Below are positions 7,371 through 15,547 of a stretch of 35,271 bases of DNA, piece after piece. Position 1 is the first letter of the stretch, and each line of letters begins with the position of its first letter. The notes under the pieces were generated by a model. The model was not told the DNA's origin, ran no database searches, and was given only the letters and a program-made list of their open reading frames with translations. The translations under genes and the position numbers were made by a program. The DNA lies in assembly GCA_900766585.1 (NCBI GenBank), contig CAAFVV010000033.1:1-35271 (forward strand), given 5' to 3'. This stretch comes from Clostridia bacterium (lineage in GTDB: Bacteria > Bacillota > Clostridia > Oscillospirales > Acutalibacteraceae).

Positions 7371-8870
7371 TTACGTCGTCTTGTCCTTTGTTGTTTTTGG
7401 CAGGCGGCAGTACAGTCGGGTGTTTTCCCGCAGGATTCCGGCGAGCCAGTCGTTTAAGCAGTCGCCGCCGAAGCGCCACTGCCAGTTGCCGCCGAGGGTG
7501 GCGGGCGTGTTGATGCGCCCCTCGCTCCCCAGCCCGAGCAGGTCGGGCATGGTCAGGATCGCGGTTTCACAAGGACTGGCGAGCGCCGCCTTCATCATGC
7601 ACCAGTTGAACGCTTCGCCTTCGTGCGCCCGCAGATAGGCACGGGCATAGGCGACGGTGTCGGGGTCGGCGCTTTTCTCCCAGCCGAGGATGGTGTCATT
7701 GTCGTGCGTGCCGGTGTAGATCACGCTGTGCGGCAGGCAGTTGTGGGGCAGATAGGCGCTCTCCTCGTCGGGATCGAAGGCGAATTGCAGCACCTTCATG
7801 CCGGGAAAGCCGGTCTGCCGCAGCAGCCGGTGCACGGCGGGGGTCAGAAAGCCAAGATCCTCGGCGACGATGGGCAGCGCGCCGAGTGCCTCCCGCACGG
7901 CGCGGAACAGCCGCATCCCCGGTCCCTTGCGCCAGCGGCCGTTTTTGGCGGTCGTCTCTCCGGCGGGGATGGCGTAATACGCCTCAAAGCCGCGGAAGTG
8001 GTCGATGCGCACCGTGTCGAACAGGGTGCAGGCGGCGCGGATGCGGCGCTGCCACCAGGCATAGCCGTCCTTTTCCATCGCCGCCCAGTTGTAGAGCGGG
8101 TTGCCCCAAAGCTGGCCGTCGTCGGAAAAGGCGTCGGGCGGGCAGCCCGCAACCTCGGTCGGCCGCCCGTCCGCGTCCAGGCAGAACAGTGCGGGATCTG
8201 CCCATACGTCGGCGCTGTCGGCGGAGACGTAGATTGGCATGTCGCCGAGGATGCGCACGCCGCTTGCGGCGGCATAGCGCTTGACCTCGTCCCACTGGGA
8301 AAACGCCCAGTATTGCAGCAGCGAATAAAACGCCGTGTCGGCGGCGTAGGCTGCGGAAGCGTCCTTAAGCGCCTGCGGCTCGCGGCGGCGCAGGGGAGGC
8401 TCCCAGTCGGTGAACGCCGCGCCGCCGTGGGCGTCCTTGAGCGCCATAAACAGCGCGTAGTCCGCAAGCCAGTCCGCCTCCCTTGCGCAAAACGCGGCAA
8501 ACCCGCTGTCGGGCGAGGTGAAAAAGCGGGCGGCGGCGCGCCGCAGCAGCGGCAGGCGGTCGACCGACAGCGCGGCGTAGTCAACGGGAGCGGGCGGCGC
8601 GTCGGATTCGGCGGGAAGCTCGTCCGGGGCGAGCCATCCCTGTGCGGCGAGACGGCGCGGGTCGATGAAATAGGGATTTAACGCATAGGCGGAAAAGGAC
8701 TGATACGGCGAGTCGCCGTAGGAGGTCGGACCGATCGGCAGGATCTGCCAGACGCTCTGCCCCGCCTTGCGGAGAAAGTCGATGAAGTCAAGCGCTTCCT
8801 TGCCGAACGTGCCGATGCCGCCGGGGCTGGGAAGCGAGAATATCGGGAGAAGAATACCGCTTTGGCGCAT
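7371..8870 (-). CDS. malQ: 4-alpha-glucanotransferase (GH77, amylomaltase)
   Basis: Transfers alpha-1,4-glucan segments between maltodextrins in the cytoplasm. 499 residues, matching the compact bacterial amylomaltase size. It opens 'RQSGILLPIFSLPSPGGIGT', includes 'SPYQSFSAYALNPYFID', and has all three GH77 catalytic acids: D290 in 'VRIDHFRGF' (nucleophile), E337 in 'IVAEDLGFL' (acid/base) and D390 in 'GTHDNDT'. The spacing closely matches well-studied amylomaltases. ATG at 8870 follows AAGGAG inside the end of the upstream alpha/beta hydrolase gene, 6 bp after its stop, so the two form one operon. Confidence 0.96.
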   Translation of the reverse strand: MRQSGILLPIFSLPSPGGIGTFGKEALDFIDFLRKAGQSVWQILPIGPTSYGDSPYQSFSAYALNPYFIDPRRLAAQGWLAPDELPAESDAPPAPVDYAALSVDRLPLLRRAAARFFTSPDSGFAAFCAREADWLADYALFMALKDAHGGAAFTDWEPPLRRREPQALKDASAAYAADTAFYSLLQYWAFSQWDEVKRYAAASGVRILGDMPIYVSADSADVWADPALFCLDADGRPTEVAGCPPDAFSDDGQLWGNPLYNWAAMEKDGYAWWQRRIRAACTLFDTVRIDHFRGFEAYYAIPAGETTAKNGRWRKGPGMRLFRAVREALGALPIVAEDLGFLTPAVHRLLRQTGFPGMKVLQFAFDPDEESAYLPHNCLPHSVIYTGTHDNDTILGWEKSADPDTVAYARAYLRAHEGEAFNWCMMKAALASPCETAILTMPDLLGLGSEGRINTPATLGGNWQWRFGGDCLNDWLAGILRENTRLYCRLPKTTKDKTT

Positions 8871-8876
8871 GAGGGA

Positions 8877-9833
8877 TCACTCCTTGTCGGATATTGGCGC
8901 GAAATGGCGGGCGATAAAGGCGGCGACCGCAGCCTTGTAGCCGTCGGGGTCAAACAGGCAGGCGAGCGCATGGGGCGCACCCTCCACAAACAGCGTTTCG
9001 CAGTCCCGCTTCTTCGCCAGCCGCCGGGCGCAGTCGCAGGGGACAAAGCGGTCGGCGGTGCCGTGGATCAGCAGCACGGGAAGCGTGCTCTCTGCGAGCG
9101 CGGAGGCGGCATCGGCGTCATAAAACGAGAAATGCCCGAGCAGCCGCGCCCATATGTCCATAAACGGCAGCAGAAGCCGTGCGGGGAGATGGTTTCGCCG
9201 CCCGATGGACAAAACCTCGTTTTCGGCGCTGTCATAGCCGCAGTCGGCGACGGCGCCGGCAACCTGCCGCGGGAGCGGGCGGCGAAGCGCCAGCAGGACG
9301 GACGCTGCACCCATGGAGATGCCGCAGAGCAGGATCTGCGCGGTGCCGCGGGCGGCGAGCAGCTCACACCAGACGCGGATGTCGTCGCTCTCTAAAACAC
9401 CGAAGGTCATATACCGTCCGCCGCTGCCGTTTTGCGCCCGCTGCTCGATGGCGAGCACGTCAAAGCCGAGCGATTGATATATTGGCACAAGCGGCGCAAA
9501 ATCGTAGGCGGGGGAGGAGTTCCAGCCGTGGCACAGCAGGGCGACCCGTTTGCCGCCGCTGCCGCAGGGGAGATACCGCCCGCGCAAAACGGCGCCGTCG
9601 CTGCCGCTGACGATCAGCGTCTCGCCCGGCAGCGCCGCCATAGCGCGGCACGCTGACAGCATGAGCTGTGCCTTTTCTTCCCCCGCCTTTTTGGCGGTGT
9701 GGCGGACAAAGGCATCGTCGTCCCGTCCGCGCTGCGGACGGCAGGCGCCGAGAAACAGAACCAGTGTGAGAATGAGCAAAAACAGCAGCAGCGCCCCGCA
9801 GAGGATCAGCGCGGCAGTCAGCACAGGCGGCAT
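8877..9833 (-). CDS. Alpha/beta hydrolase with N-terminal membrane anchor
   Basis: 318 residues. Residues ~5-30 form a strongly hydrophobic segment ending at 'FLGACRPQRGRDDD', so the enzyme is probably membrane-anchored. The remainder is an alpha/beta hydrolase: oxyanion motif 'LLCHGWNSSP', nucleophile elbow 'GISMGAAS', acid in 'LIHGTADRFVP', and histidine in 'GAPHALA'. The overall pattern matches the 'alpha/beta hydrolase/YqkD-like' group of esterases; the substrate is unknown. It lies directly ahead of malQ with 6 bp between stop and start, behind a sigma-A-type promoter, so co-expression with maltodextrin metabolism is seen but a functional link is only inferred. Confidence 0.85.
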   Translation of the reverse strand: MPPVLTAALILCGALLLFLLILTLVLFLGACRPQRGRDDDAFVRHTAKKAGEEKAQLMLSACRAMAALPGETLIVSGSDGAVLRGRYLPCGSGGKRVALLCHGWNSSPAYDFAPLVPIYQSLGFDVLAIEQRAQNGSGGRYMTFGVLESDDIRVWCELLAARGTAQILLCGISMGAASVLLALRRPLPRQVAGAVADCGYDSAENEVLSIGRRNHLPARLLLPFMDIWARLLGHFSFYDADAASALAESTLPVLLIHGTADRFVPCDCARRLAKKRDCETLFVEGAPHALACLFDPDGYKAAVAAFIARHFAPISDKE

Positions 9834-9871
9834 GGTCGGCGGCTCCCTTCGGCAAAAATGTGTGCAGGACT

Positions 9872-9900
9872 ATTGTAGCACATTCCGCCGGTTTGGGCAA
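9872..9900 (-). promoter_or_regulatory. Sigma-A promoter of the hydrolase-malQ operon
   Basis: Minus-strand TTGCCC, 17-bp spacer, TACAAT (five of six at -10), ending 39 bp before the hydrolase start. Confidence 0.7.
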
Positions 9901-9961
9901 TGCCCGCTTTCCGCTATTTTGCGCGCCGCGCGGCAAAAATATGCGGAAAAGGCGGTAAAAC

Positions 9962-9998
9962 AAAACGCAGACCTCCGCCAAAAAGCGGAAGCCTGCGC
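9962..9998 (-). terminator. Rho-independent terminator of the two-gene beta-helix operon
   Basis: Minus-strand stem CGCAGGCTTCCGC / GCGGAGGTCTGCG (13 pairs, two of them G-U) around a TTTTTG loop, followed by TTTTGTTTT. It lies 22 bp past the stop at 10020 and closes the leftward carbohydrate unit. Confidence 0.85.
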
Positions 9999-10019
9999 AA
10001 AAACGGCAGGGGGATTAGC

Positions 10020-11189
10020 CTAAGCGCCCAGCACGGGCGGCAGCGGCAAAACGGCGTTATGCTCCAGCGTGCAATGATCAGCATCGGGAGAAAAGCCGAT
10101 ACCGAGCGGGTGGCAGATGACGCAGCTGCGGACTATCAGCGCCTGTGGTTTTCCGATGCGCACAGCCGGTTCCTGCCGGCAGCGGGCGGACAGGGAGCAG
10201 CCGGAAAAGCAGATGTCGGCACCTCCCGACACATCGACCACGGGCTGCTCGCGCTCGTCCATGACGCGGCGGACGATCAGTCCTTCACAGAAGAGCCGCT
10301 CTGCGCGGCGTATGTCGATGGTCGGCGCGCCGTTGCTCTTCAGATCCATGCCGCGAAGCTGCAGCCGGACACGGTCGTGCGCCATGCGCACGGCGGTATA
10401 GTGTGTCCAGAATGTGCCGCCCTCTGCGTATACGTCGCATTCTCCCTCCAAAACCAGTCCGTCGGAGCAAAAATCGACCGAGCAGTTGCGCAGGTGCAGC
10501 GTGCCGTTTTTTCCGTCCGCCACAATGGCGCGGCGCGCATTCCAGACAAAGCAGTCGTAAAGCTCCACGTCCTCGTTATCGGTCAGGCGGATGCCCGCAC
10601 CCTCTGTGCTGAACGGCGTCGGGCGGATGGTGGACGGCCACATCTCCACATTGCGGATCACGGTCTTTCCGGCGCAGCCGCCGATGCACAGACCGTTTCC
10701 GAGCGGATCGGGCAGAAACAGATCGGTCAGCTGCAGGCCGCGGATGCCTTTGCGTGCCGTGGCGATGCCGCAGCCGACGTGCTGGAGCTTGAGGGCATAA
10801 AGCGACACGTCGTCGCCCGTGACCAGAATCGTCGGGGCGGCATCTGCCGTGCCCGGCGCACGGAAGCACAGCCCCGAGACGGCGGCATGTGACACCGTCA
10901 GACCGGGTACGGCGGGATTGTCAAAGCAGAGCAGCGGCTGGGTTACGCTGTCGGCCGGCCAGGAGCCGGCGGGGTCCCCGCAGAGGGTGACGCCTGTCAG
11001 GTCAATGGTATCCTTTATTATATAGGTGCCGCCGGGAACGAATACCGCAACGCCCTCGGCTCCGGCGCGGGAGACGGCGGCGCGAAAGGCGGCGGTATCG
11101 TCGGTTTTGCCGTCTCCTGCGGCGCCGCAGGCGGTGACGGAGATGCCGGAGACCGACGTATATATGACGGCCTGACGGGATGAGATCAT
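10020..11189 (-). CDS. Cytoplasmic pectate-lyase-3-like beta-helix protein (paralogue A)
   Basis: 389 residues. The N-terminus 'ISVTACGAAGDGKTDDTAAF' is the entry signature of the Pectate_lyase_3 / right-handed beta-helix superfamily, and the rest is a series of helix turns ('NEDVELYDCFVWNARRAIV', 'NGTLHLRNCSVDFCSDGLVL'). Members include pectate lyases, polygalacturonase-like hydrolases and epimerases, plus non-catalytic binding proteins; I cannot pick out a definite active site. No signal peptide is present from the chosen start, so it should act inside the cell. ATG 11189 overlaps the previous stop (ATGA) and has AAAAGGAGGC upstream; an in-frame extension to 11381 has no such site. Paralogue of the next gene upstream. 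Confidence 0.8.
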   Translation of the reverse strand: MISSRQAVIYTSVSGISVTACGAAGDGKTDDTAAFRAAVSRAGAEGVAVFVPGGTYIIKDTIDLTGVTLCGDPAGSWPADSVTQPLLCFDNPAVPGLTVSHAAVSGLCFRAPGTADAAPTILVTGDDVSLYALKLQHVGCGIATARKGIRGLQLTDLFLPDPLGNGLCIGGCAGKTVIRNVEMWPSTIRPTPFSTEGAGIRLTDNEDVELYDCFVWNARRAIVADGKNGTLHLRNCSVDFCSDGLVLEGECDVYAEGGTFWTHYTAVRMAHDRVRLQLRGMDLKSNGAPTIDIRRAERLFCEGLIVRRVMDEREQPVVDVSGGADICFSGCSLSARCRQEPAVRIGKPQALIVRSCVICHPLGIGFSPDADHCTLEHNAVLPLPPVLGA

Positions 11190-12307
11190 GCCAAAGCCTC
11201 CTTTTGGGTGCCTGCTGTCTCTTCGCAGTTTTGCACCCAGATATGCCCTGCGCGCAGTGACTCGGCGCAGAAAACCGCGCTTTCGGCGGCGAAAACGGTG
11301 TTGCCGAGAAAAACGGTGTGCCGGCCGCCGTTTAACCGTACAGCCTCTGCTGCCTCTGACCGGATATGACAGCGGGTACACAAAAGCTCGTGCCCGCCCT
11401 CGGCGAGAACGGCGCTGCCCCGCGCGGAAAGCGTGCAGCCCGCGAGCGTGATGTTGGCGCCGCAGACGCCGATGTCGAGCGCGTGGGAGTCGGCGGAAAA
11501 TCGGCAGTCGTTGAAGATGAGCGGTGCCATGCGCAAATGCGGGAAGTGGGAACGCACGGCGATGCCGACGGCGGTCTCTTCGGTCGTGCAGTCAACAAAG
11601 CTGCCCCAGGTGGAGAAGGTTTCGCCCTGATCGTTCCCGGCGGGCAGATCGGTAAAGGAGAAGCCGCGTTCCACCCGCCGCGCAGTGCAGCGCGCCACTC
11701 GCACATCGTCGTTTTTCCCGAATAGAAAGCCGACCGCGCCGGGGGCATCCGCCTGACCGGTTACGGTGATATCCTGCAGAAGCGAGACGTCGTAGGTGTT
11801 GGTCACCCGCACGCCGACGCGGGAGATGTCCTGCAGCACGACGCGGCTTATGTTGCTGCGGCCGGGATTTGAAGGGCCGTCGCTGCTGAAAATGATCCCG
11901 TCTGCCGCCCGCAGCACGGTCACATCGCTGACCCGGTTGCCCGGTGCAGACAAAAGCACAGCCGTGCCGCGGTGGGAGCCGTCTGCGGGATAGGCGAGCG
12001 TCAGTCCGACGGCGGAGCCGGAGAGCAAATGCAGGGCGGGACCGTCGCTGTGGTCGATCAGCAGCACCGGCGCCTCCCCGCCATCGGGAAAAAGCCCGCA
12101 GACGGTCAGCTTTTCGACGGTCAGCGTTTGTGTCAGCCGGTAACATCCCGGCGGGACGAGCAGGGGAAGCTGCCGCTTTTTGGCGGCGAACAGCCCCGTC
12201 AGAAAGGCGGCGGTGTCATCGGTTTGCCCGTCGCCGCGGGCGTCGAAGTCGGATACGGATATACCGGCGCGAAACTGTGCCGGTGGATGGCGGTGAATAT
12301 CAGTCAA
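11186..12307 (-). CDS. Cytoplasmic pectate-lyase-3-like beta-helix protein (paralogue B), TTG start
   Basis: 373 residues. It carries the signature 'ISVSDFDARGDGQTDDTAAF' followed by beta-helix turns ('VSLLQDITVTGQADAPGAVG', 'VCGANITLAGCTLSARGSAV'), the same family as its downstream neighbour. No signal peptide or membrane segment. The start is TTG at 12307, supported by AAAAGGAGGG six bases upstream and by the absence of a nearby in-frame ATG. First gene of a leftward two-gene unit behind a full-consensus promoter, divergent from the 19-kb transport operon, which implies co-regulation. A role in processing imported oligosaccharide is inference. Confidence 0.8.
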   Translation of the reverse strand: MTDIHRHPPAQFRAGISVSDFDARGDGQTDDTAAFLTGLFAAKKRQLPLLVPPGCYRLTQTLTVEKLTVCGLFPDGGEAPVLLIDHSDGPALHLLSGSAVGLTLAYPADGSHRGTAVLLSAPGNRVSDVTVLRAADGIIFSSDGPSNPGRSNISRVVLQDISRVGVRVTNTYDVSLLQDITVTGQADAPGAVGFLFGKNDDVRVARCTARRVERGFSFTDLPAGNDQGETFSTWGSFVDCTTEETAVGIAVRSHFPHLRMAPLIFNDCRFSADSHALDIGVCGANITLAGCTLSARGSAVLAEGGHELLCTRCHIRSEAAEAVRLNGGRHTVFLGNTVFAAESAVFCAESLRAGHIWVQNCEETAGTQKEALA

Positions 12308-12358
12308 GGAAAACCCTCCTTTTTTCTCGAAAGCAGGAACAAATTGCCGCGTGATTTG

Positions 12359-12387
12359 ATTATACGAAGAGAATGAAAGGTTGTCAA
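12359..12387 (-). promoter_or_regulatory. Full-consensus sigma-A promoter, leftward
   Basis: Minus-strand TTGACA, exactly 17 bp, TATAAT: a perfect match. It ends 51 bp before the TTG start of the beta-helix gene at 12307. Such a strong core promoter in an accessory sugar locus normally needs a repressor, in line with the dyads immediately upstream of the -35. Confidence 0.9.
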
Positions 12388-12390
12388 GAG

Positions 12391-12417
12391 TAAATGTCAG
12401 GTTAGATATAACATTTT
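12391..12417. promoter_or_regulatory. Two degenerate operator-like dyads upstream of the leftward promoter
   Basis: TAAATGTCAGGTTAG (12391-12405) and TAGATATAACATTTT (12403-12417) match the perfect dyad at 12564 at 10 and 11 of 15 positions. They lie next to the leftward -35. These are weak matches in AT-rich DNA, so some could be chance. Confidence 0.4.
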
Positions 12418-12480
12418 TTACGCGCTTTTTTGACGAATGTCACGTATTGAAAAAATATAGACAAAATTTCAAGATACATA

Positions 12481-12509
12481 TTGACAATTTGAAGGGTGTG
12501 TGTTAGCAT
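12481..12509 (+). promoter_or_regulatory. Sigma-A promoter of the 19-kb transport operon
   Basis: TTGACA (perfect), 17-bp spacer, TAGCAT (four of six). It lies 136 bp ahead of the first gene's ATG. Other AT-rich hexamers nearby are weaker. Confidence 0.7.
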
Positions 12510-12563
12510 ATATACGTCAGAATACCGAACGAGCGATAATAAATGAAATATAACGCGCGGTCA

Positions 12564-12578
12564 TAAATGTTACATTTA
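12564..12578. promoter_or_regulatory. Perfect dyad TAAATGT-T-ACATTTA, candidate operator
   Basis: A 15-bp inverted repeat with one central base. Its core GT-N-AC agrees with the general GT...AC pattern of GntR-family operators. It sits in the leader of the transport operon, where bound protein could block elongation. The GntR/LacI hybrid regulator encoded at 31891 is the natural candidate, by inference. Confidence 0.55.
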
Positions 12579-12584
12579 AATTCT

Positions 12585-12599
12585 GGAATGTAATATTTA
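12585..12599. promoter_or_regulatory. Second dyad copy, two helical turns from the first
   Basis: GGAATGTAATATTTA matches the perfect dyad at 11 of 15 positions. The centres (12571 and 12592) are 21 bp apart, close to two DNA turns, so two dimers could bind the same face. Confidence 0.45.
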
Positions 12600-12644
12600 A
12601 AAGAAGACGGATCGGCTCTGCCCGAGGTGAGAGGTGCAATATTT

Positions 12645-15515
12645 ATGAACAAAATAAAAACCGTGCGTCGGGCAGCGTGGCTGATGGCGCTGCTGTTGGC
12701 GCTTCCGCTTCAGGCAATGGCGGCGGCAGAGAATGCGGCAGTGTCTGCGCCATCCGCTGCCGGTTCGGTGCAGACGGATGATACGGTAAGCTATGCCGAA
12801 TACAGCCGTGCGGCGGAATATACGCTGAACGGTCGGTCGGCTGAGGCGGACCTGGACGCATCGGTGCTTGTGCGCGGTGTGAAACGGCTTGCACAATATG
12901 AGGATTATGCCGGGACCGTGCTGCTGGCTGAGGAGGACAGCCGGTTGGAGCTGCCGGTTTCCGTGCCCGAAAAGGGGCGCTACCGCCTGCTGGTGGAATA
13001 CTATCCGGTGAAGAATTCCTCGCAGAGTATTCAGCGCGCGGTATATATGGACGGAAAACTCACCTTTTCCGAAGCGGGCTGCGTTGAATTCCCCCGCGTA
13101 TTCACGGATGTGCCGTATGAGGGCGTAAACGATCCGGCGCTGCGGCCGCAGCAGGTGGAGACCCGCCGCTGGATGAGCCGGGCGCTCGGTGACAGCGTGG
13201 GCTATTTTGACAGTCTGTACTGGAATCTCGATGCGGGCACGCACACGCTGGCTTTGGAGGGGCTGCGCGAGCCGCTGGCGATCCGCCGGGTGACTCTGGT
13301 TTCCGACGAGGAGACGACGATCACCTATGCTGAATACTGCATCAAATATAAGGATGCCGAGCGGATCACGGGTGTACTGCCGGACGGGTATATCAAGACG
13401 CAGGCAGAGGATATGGCGGAAAAATCCGCGCCGACGCTGTATGCGCAGAACGATAAAAGCTCCTCCGGCACCGAGCCGTGCGATCTGCGCAGCGATCTGT
13501 TAAACTATGTCGGCGGCACGAAGTGGGCGACGCCGGGACAGTGGATTTCCTGGAAGATCACGGTGCCGAAAACCGGCATGTACACCATTGTGCTGCGCTG
13601 CCGTCAAAATACCGAACGCGGTCAGCTGGTGCACCGCCGGGTGCTGCTTGACGGTGCGCTGCCCTTTGCCGAGGCGGCAGATGTGGCGTTTGGCTATAAT
13701 CAGGGGTGGCAGATACAGGCGCTCGGCGACGCAGACGGCGCGTTCCGCTTTTATCTGGAGGCGGGAAAGACCCATACGCTGACGCTGGAAGCGGTGCTCG
13801 GCAATATGACGGAGATACTCAGCGAGGCATCCGAGACGCTGAATGTGCTCAACACCATTAACTGGAGCCTGATGACGGTGCTGGGTACCAGCCCGGACGT
13901 CAACCGCGACTACGAAATCGCGGAATCCATGCCGGAAGTCATCGAAGGGCTGAAAAAGCAGGCGGAAAAGCTGTACGACATTGCTGCGCGTATTGAAAAG
14001 GCGTGCCGTCAGAGCAACGCGAATACCGCGGTGCTGCGGCAGTTTGCCCTGCAGATGGCGAAGATGGCAAACGATCCCAACAAGATTGCTGCCAACTACA
14101 AGGCATTTAAGGATAATATCGGCGCTCTCGGCGACGCCATTCTGAACATGCGCTCCCAGCCGCTGGCAGTTGACTATCTGCTGGTGGCGGAGAACGGCGC
14201 CGAACTGCCCGCGGCGGAGCCGGGATTTTTGGCGCGGCTGTCCTATCAGGTGCAGCTCTTTATCCAGTCGTTCACCCGTGATTACACGCTGGTCAACACT
14301 GCCTCCGGCAGCGCGGATCAGGAGCCGGTCGTCGTGTGGATCGGCAGCGGCGTGACCGGCGGACGCGATCAGGCACAGCTTTTAAACCGCATGATCGAGC
14401 AGGATTTTTTGAAAAAGCACGACGTGCCGGTGCAGCTTCAGCTGACCGCGTCCGGTACCATTCTGGTGGCGACGCTTGCCGGCTCCGGCCCCGATGTGGC
14501 ACTTCAGCTCGGCGGCAGTACACCGGTGGACTATGCCCTGCGCCATACGGTCTGTGATCTGACCACATTCGACGATTACAGCGAGGTTGCCTCCCGTTTC
14601 TACCCGAGTGCCCTCACGCCGTTCAGCTTTGAGGGCGGCGTATATGCCCTCCCTGAGACCCAGTCGTTTTATGTGATGTTTTATCGCGAGGATATCTTGT
14701 CTCGCCTCGGCATCGACGTCAGCAAGCTCAAAACCTGGCAGAACATCATCCAGATTCTCGGCACCCTGCAGGAGAGCCACCTGTCGGTCGCTCTGCCGGC
14801 GAATATGACGACCTATGCCATGTTCCTGTATCAGATGGGCGGCAGGTTCTATAAGGACGGCAGCCGCAAGTCAGCGCTTGACGAGGAGGTCAGCATTCAG
14901 GCGTTTAAGCTGTGGACGAATTTCTACGTCAACTATCAGCTACCGATCGAGTTCAGCTTTGAAAACCGGTTCCGTCTCGGCGAAATGCCGCTCGGCATCG
15001 CGGAATATACGACGTATAACCTGCTGTCGGTTTCTGCGCCCGAGATTCAGGGACTCTGGGGCATTGCGCCGCTGCCCGGCATTGAGCAGGCGGATGGCAC
15101 GATCAATAACACCTCTCCGGGCGCAGCATCCGGCGCTGTCATCATGAGCGGCTGCGAAAATAAGCAGGGCGCATGGGAATTTCTGAAGTGGTGGACGGGC
15201 GCCGACGTGCAGGCGGAGTTCGGCACCGAGCTTGAGAGCATCATGGGCGCTGCCGCCCGCTATAACACCGCCAATATCGAGGCGGCCTCCTCTCTGCCCT
15301 GGACGGTGCAGAACCGGCAGATCCTGATGAGCCAGTGGAAGAATGCACAGGGCATCCCCGAGGTGCCCGGTGGTTACTATACGTCGCGATATGTGGATTT
15401 TGCCATGCGGCAGGTGGTCAACAAGAATGCCTCTCAGCGGGATACGCTCCTTGGCTATGTCGATACCATCAACGAAGAGATCGCGCTCAAGCGCAGTGAA
15501 TTCCACTTGAATTGA
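12645..15515 (+). CDS. Exported substrate-binding protein fused to two beta-sandwich (CBM-like) modules
   Basis: 956 residues. A Sec signal peptide (1-26, ending LPLQAMA) has no lipobox cysteine. Two related beta-sandwich modules follow (about 45-220 and 227-395; each has 'Y-x-L/I-V/L-x-x-Y/R' strands and ends in 'L-x-AGT/K-H-TL-LE'), resembling carbohydrate-binding modules of the CBM6/35 type. Then comes a helical segment (395-540) and a family 1 extracellular solute-binding domain (about 560-956: 'VVVWIGSGVTGG', 'TILVATLAGSGPDVALQLGG', 'QSFYVMFYREDILSRLGID', 'ENKQGAWEFLKWWTGADVQ'). It probably presents an oligosaccharide to the two permeases encoded next. ATG 12645 has GAGGTG 8 bases upstream; the GTG at 12627 is less likely. 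How it stays at the membrane without a lipid anchor is unclear. Confidence 0.85.
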   Translation: MNKIKTVRRAAWLMALLLALPLQAMAAAENAAVSAPSAAGSVQTDDTVSYAEYSRAAEYTLNGRSAEADLDASVLVRGVKRLAQYEDYAGTVLLAEEDSRLELPVSVPEKGRYRLLVEYYPVKNSSQSIQRAVYMDGKLTFSEAGCVEFPRVFTDVPYEGVNDPALRPQQVETRRWMSRALGDSVGYFDSLYWNLDAGTHTLALEGLREPLAIRRVTLVSDEETTITYAEYCIKYKDAERITGVLPDGYIKTQAEDMAEKSAPTLYAQNDKSSSGTEPCDLRSDLLNYVGGTKWATPGQWISWKITVPKTGMYTIVLRCRQNTERGQLVHRRVLLDGALPFAEAADVAFGYNQGWQIQALGDADGAFRFYLEAGKTHTLTLEAVLGNMTEILSEASETLNVLNTINWSLMTVLGTSPDVNRDYEIAESMPEVIEGLKKQAEKLYDIAARIEKACRQSNANTAVLRQFALQMAKMANDPNKIAANYKAFKDNIGALGDAILNMRSQPLAVDYLLVAENGAELPAAEPGFLARLSYQVQLFIQSFTRDYTLVNTASGSADQEPVVVWIGSGVTGGRDQAQLLNRMIEQDFLKKHDVPVQLQLTASGTILVATLAGSGPDVALQLGGSTPVDYALRHTVCDLTTFDDYSEVASRFYPSALTPFSFEGGVYALPETQSFYVMFYREDILSRLGIDVSKLKTWQNIIQILGTLQESHLSVALPANMTTYAMFLYQMGGRFYKDGSRKSALDEEVSIQAFKLWTNFYVNYQLPIEFSFENRFRLGEMPLGIAEYTTYNLLSVSAPEIQGLWGIAPLPGIEQADGTINNTSPGAASGAVIMSGCENKQGAWEFLKWWTGADVQAEFGTELESIMGAAARYNTANIEAASSLPWTVQNRQILMSQWKNAQGIPEVPGGYYTSRYVDFAMRQVVNKNASQRDTLLGYVDTINEEIALKRSEFHLN

Positions 15516-15547
15516 CGCGGCAAACGAGAAGAAGGCGGATCAGTGCA

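Larger units (their letters stand above)
12308..12644. promoter_or_regulatory. AT-rich divergent control region of the carbohydrate locus
   Basis: 337 bp without a gene, clearly more AT-rich than the rest of the window, with several A-tracts. It holds a consensus leftward promoter (12359-12387), a good rightward promoter (12481-12509) and several copies of a TAAATGT/ACATTTA dyad (listed separately). The rightward transcript would start near 12516, leaving an untranslated leader of about 130 bases that contains two of the dyads. No riboswitch or coding frame is evident. Confidence 0.8.

Noticed and set aside
9857..9884. AATGTG...CACATT inverted repeat spanning the -10 of the hydrolase-malQ promoter
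   Set aside because: Arms are only 6 bp with a 16-bp gap and do not match the divergent-region dyad well; too weak to call an operator.
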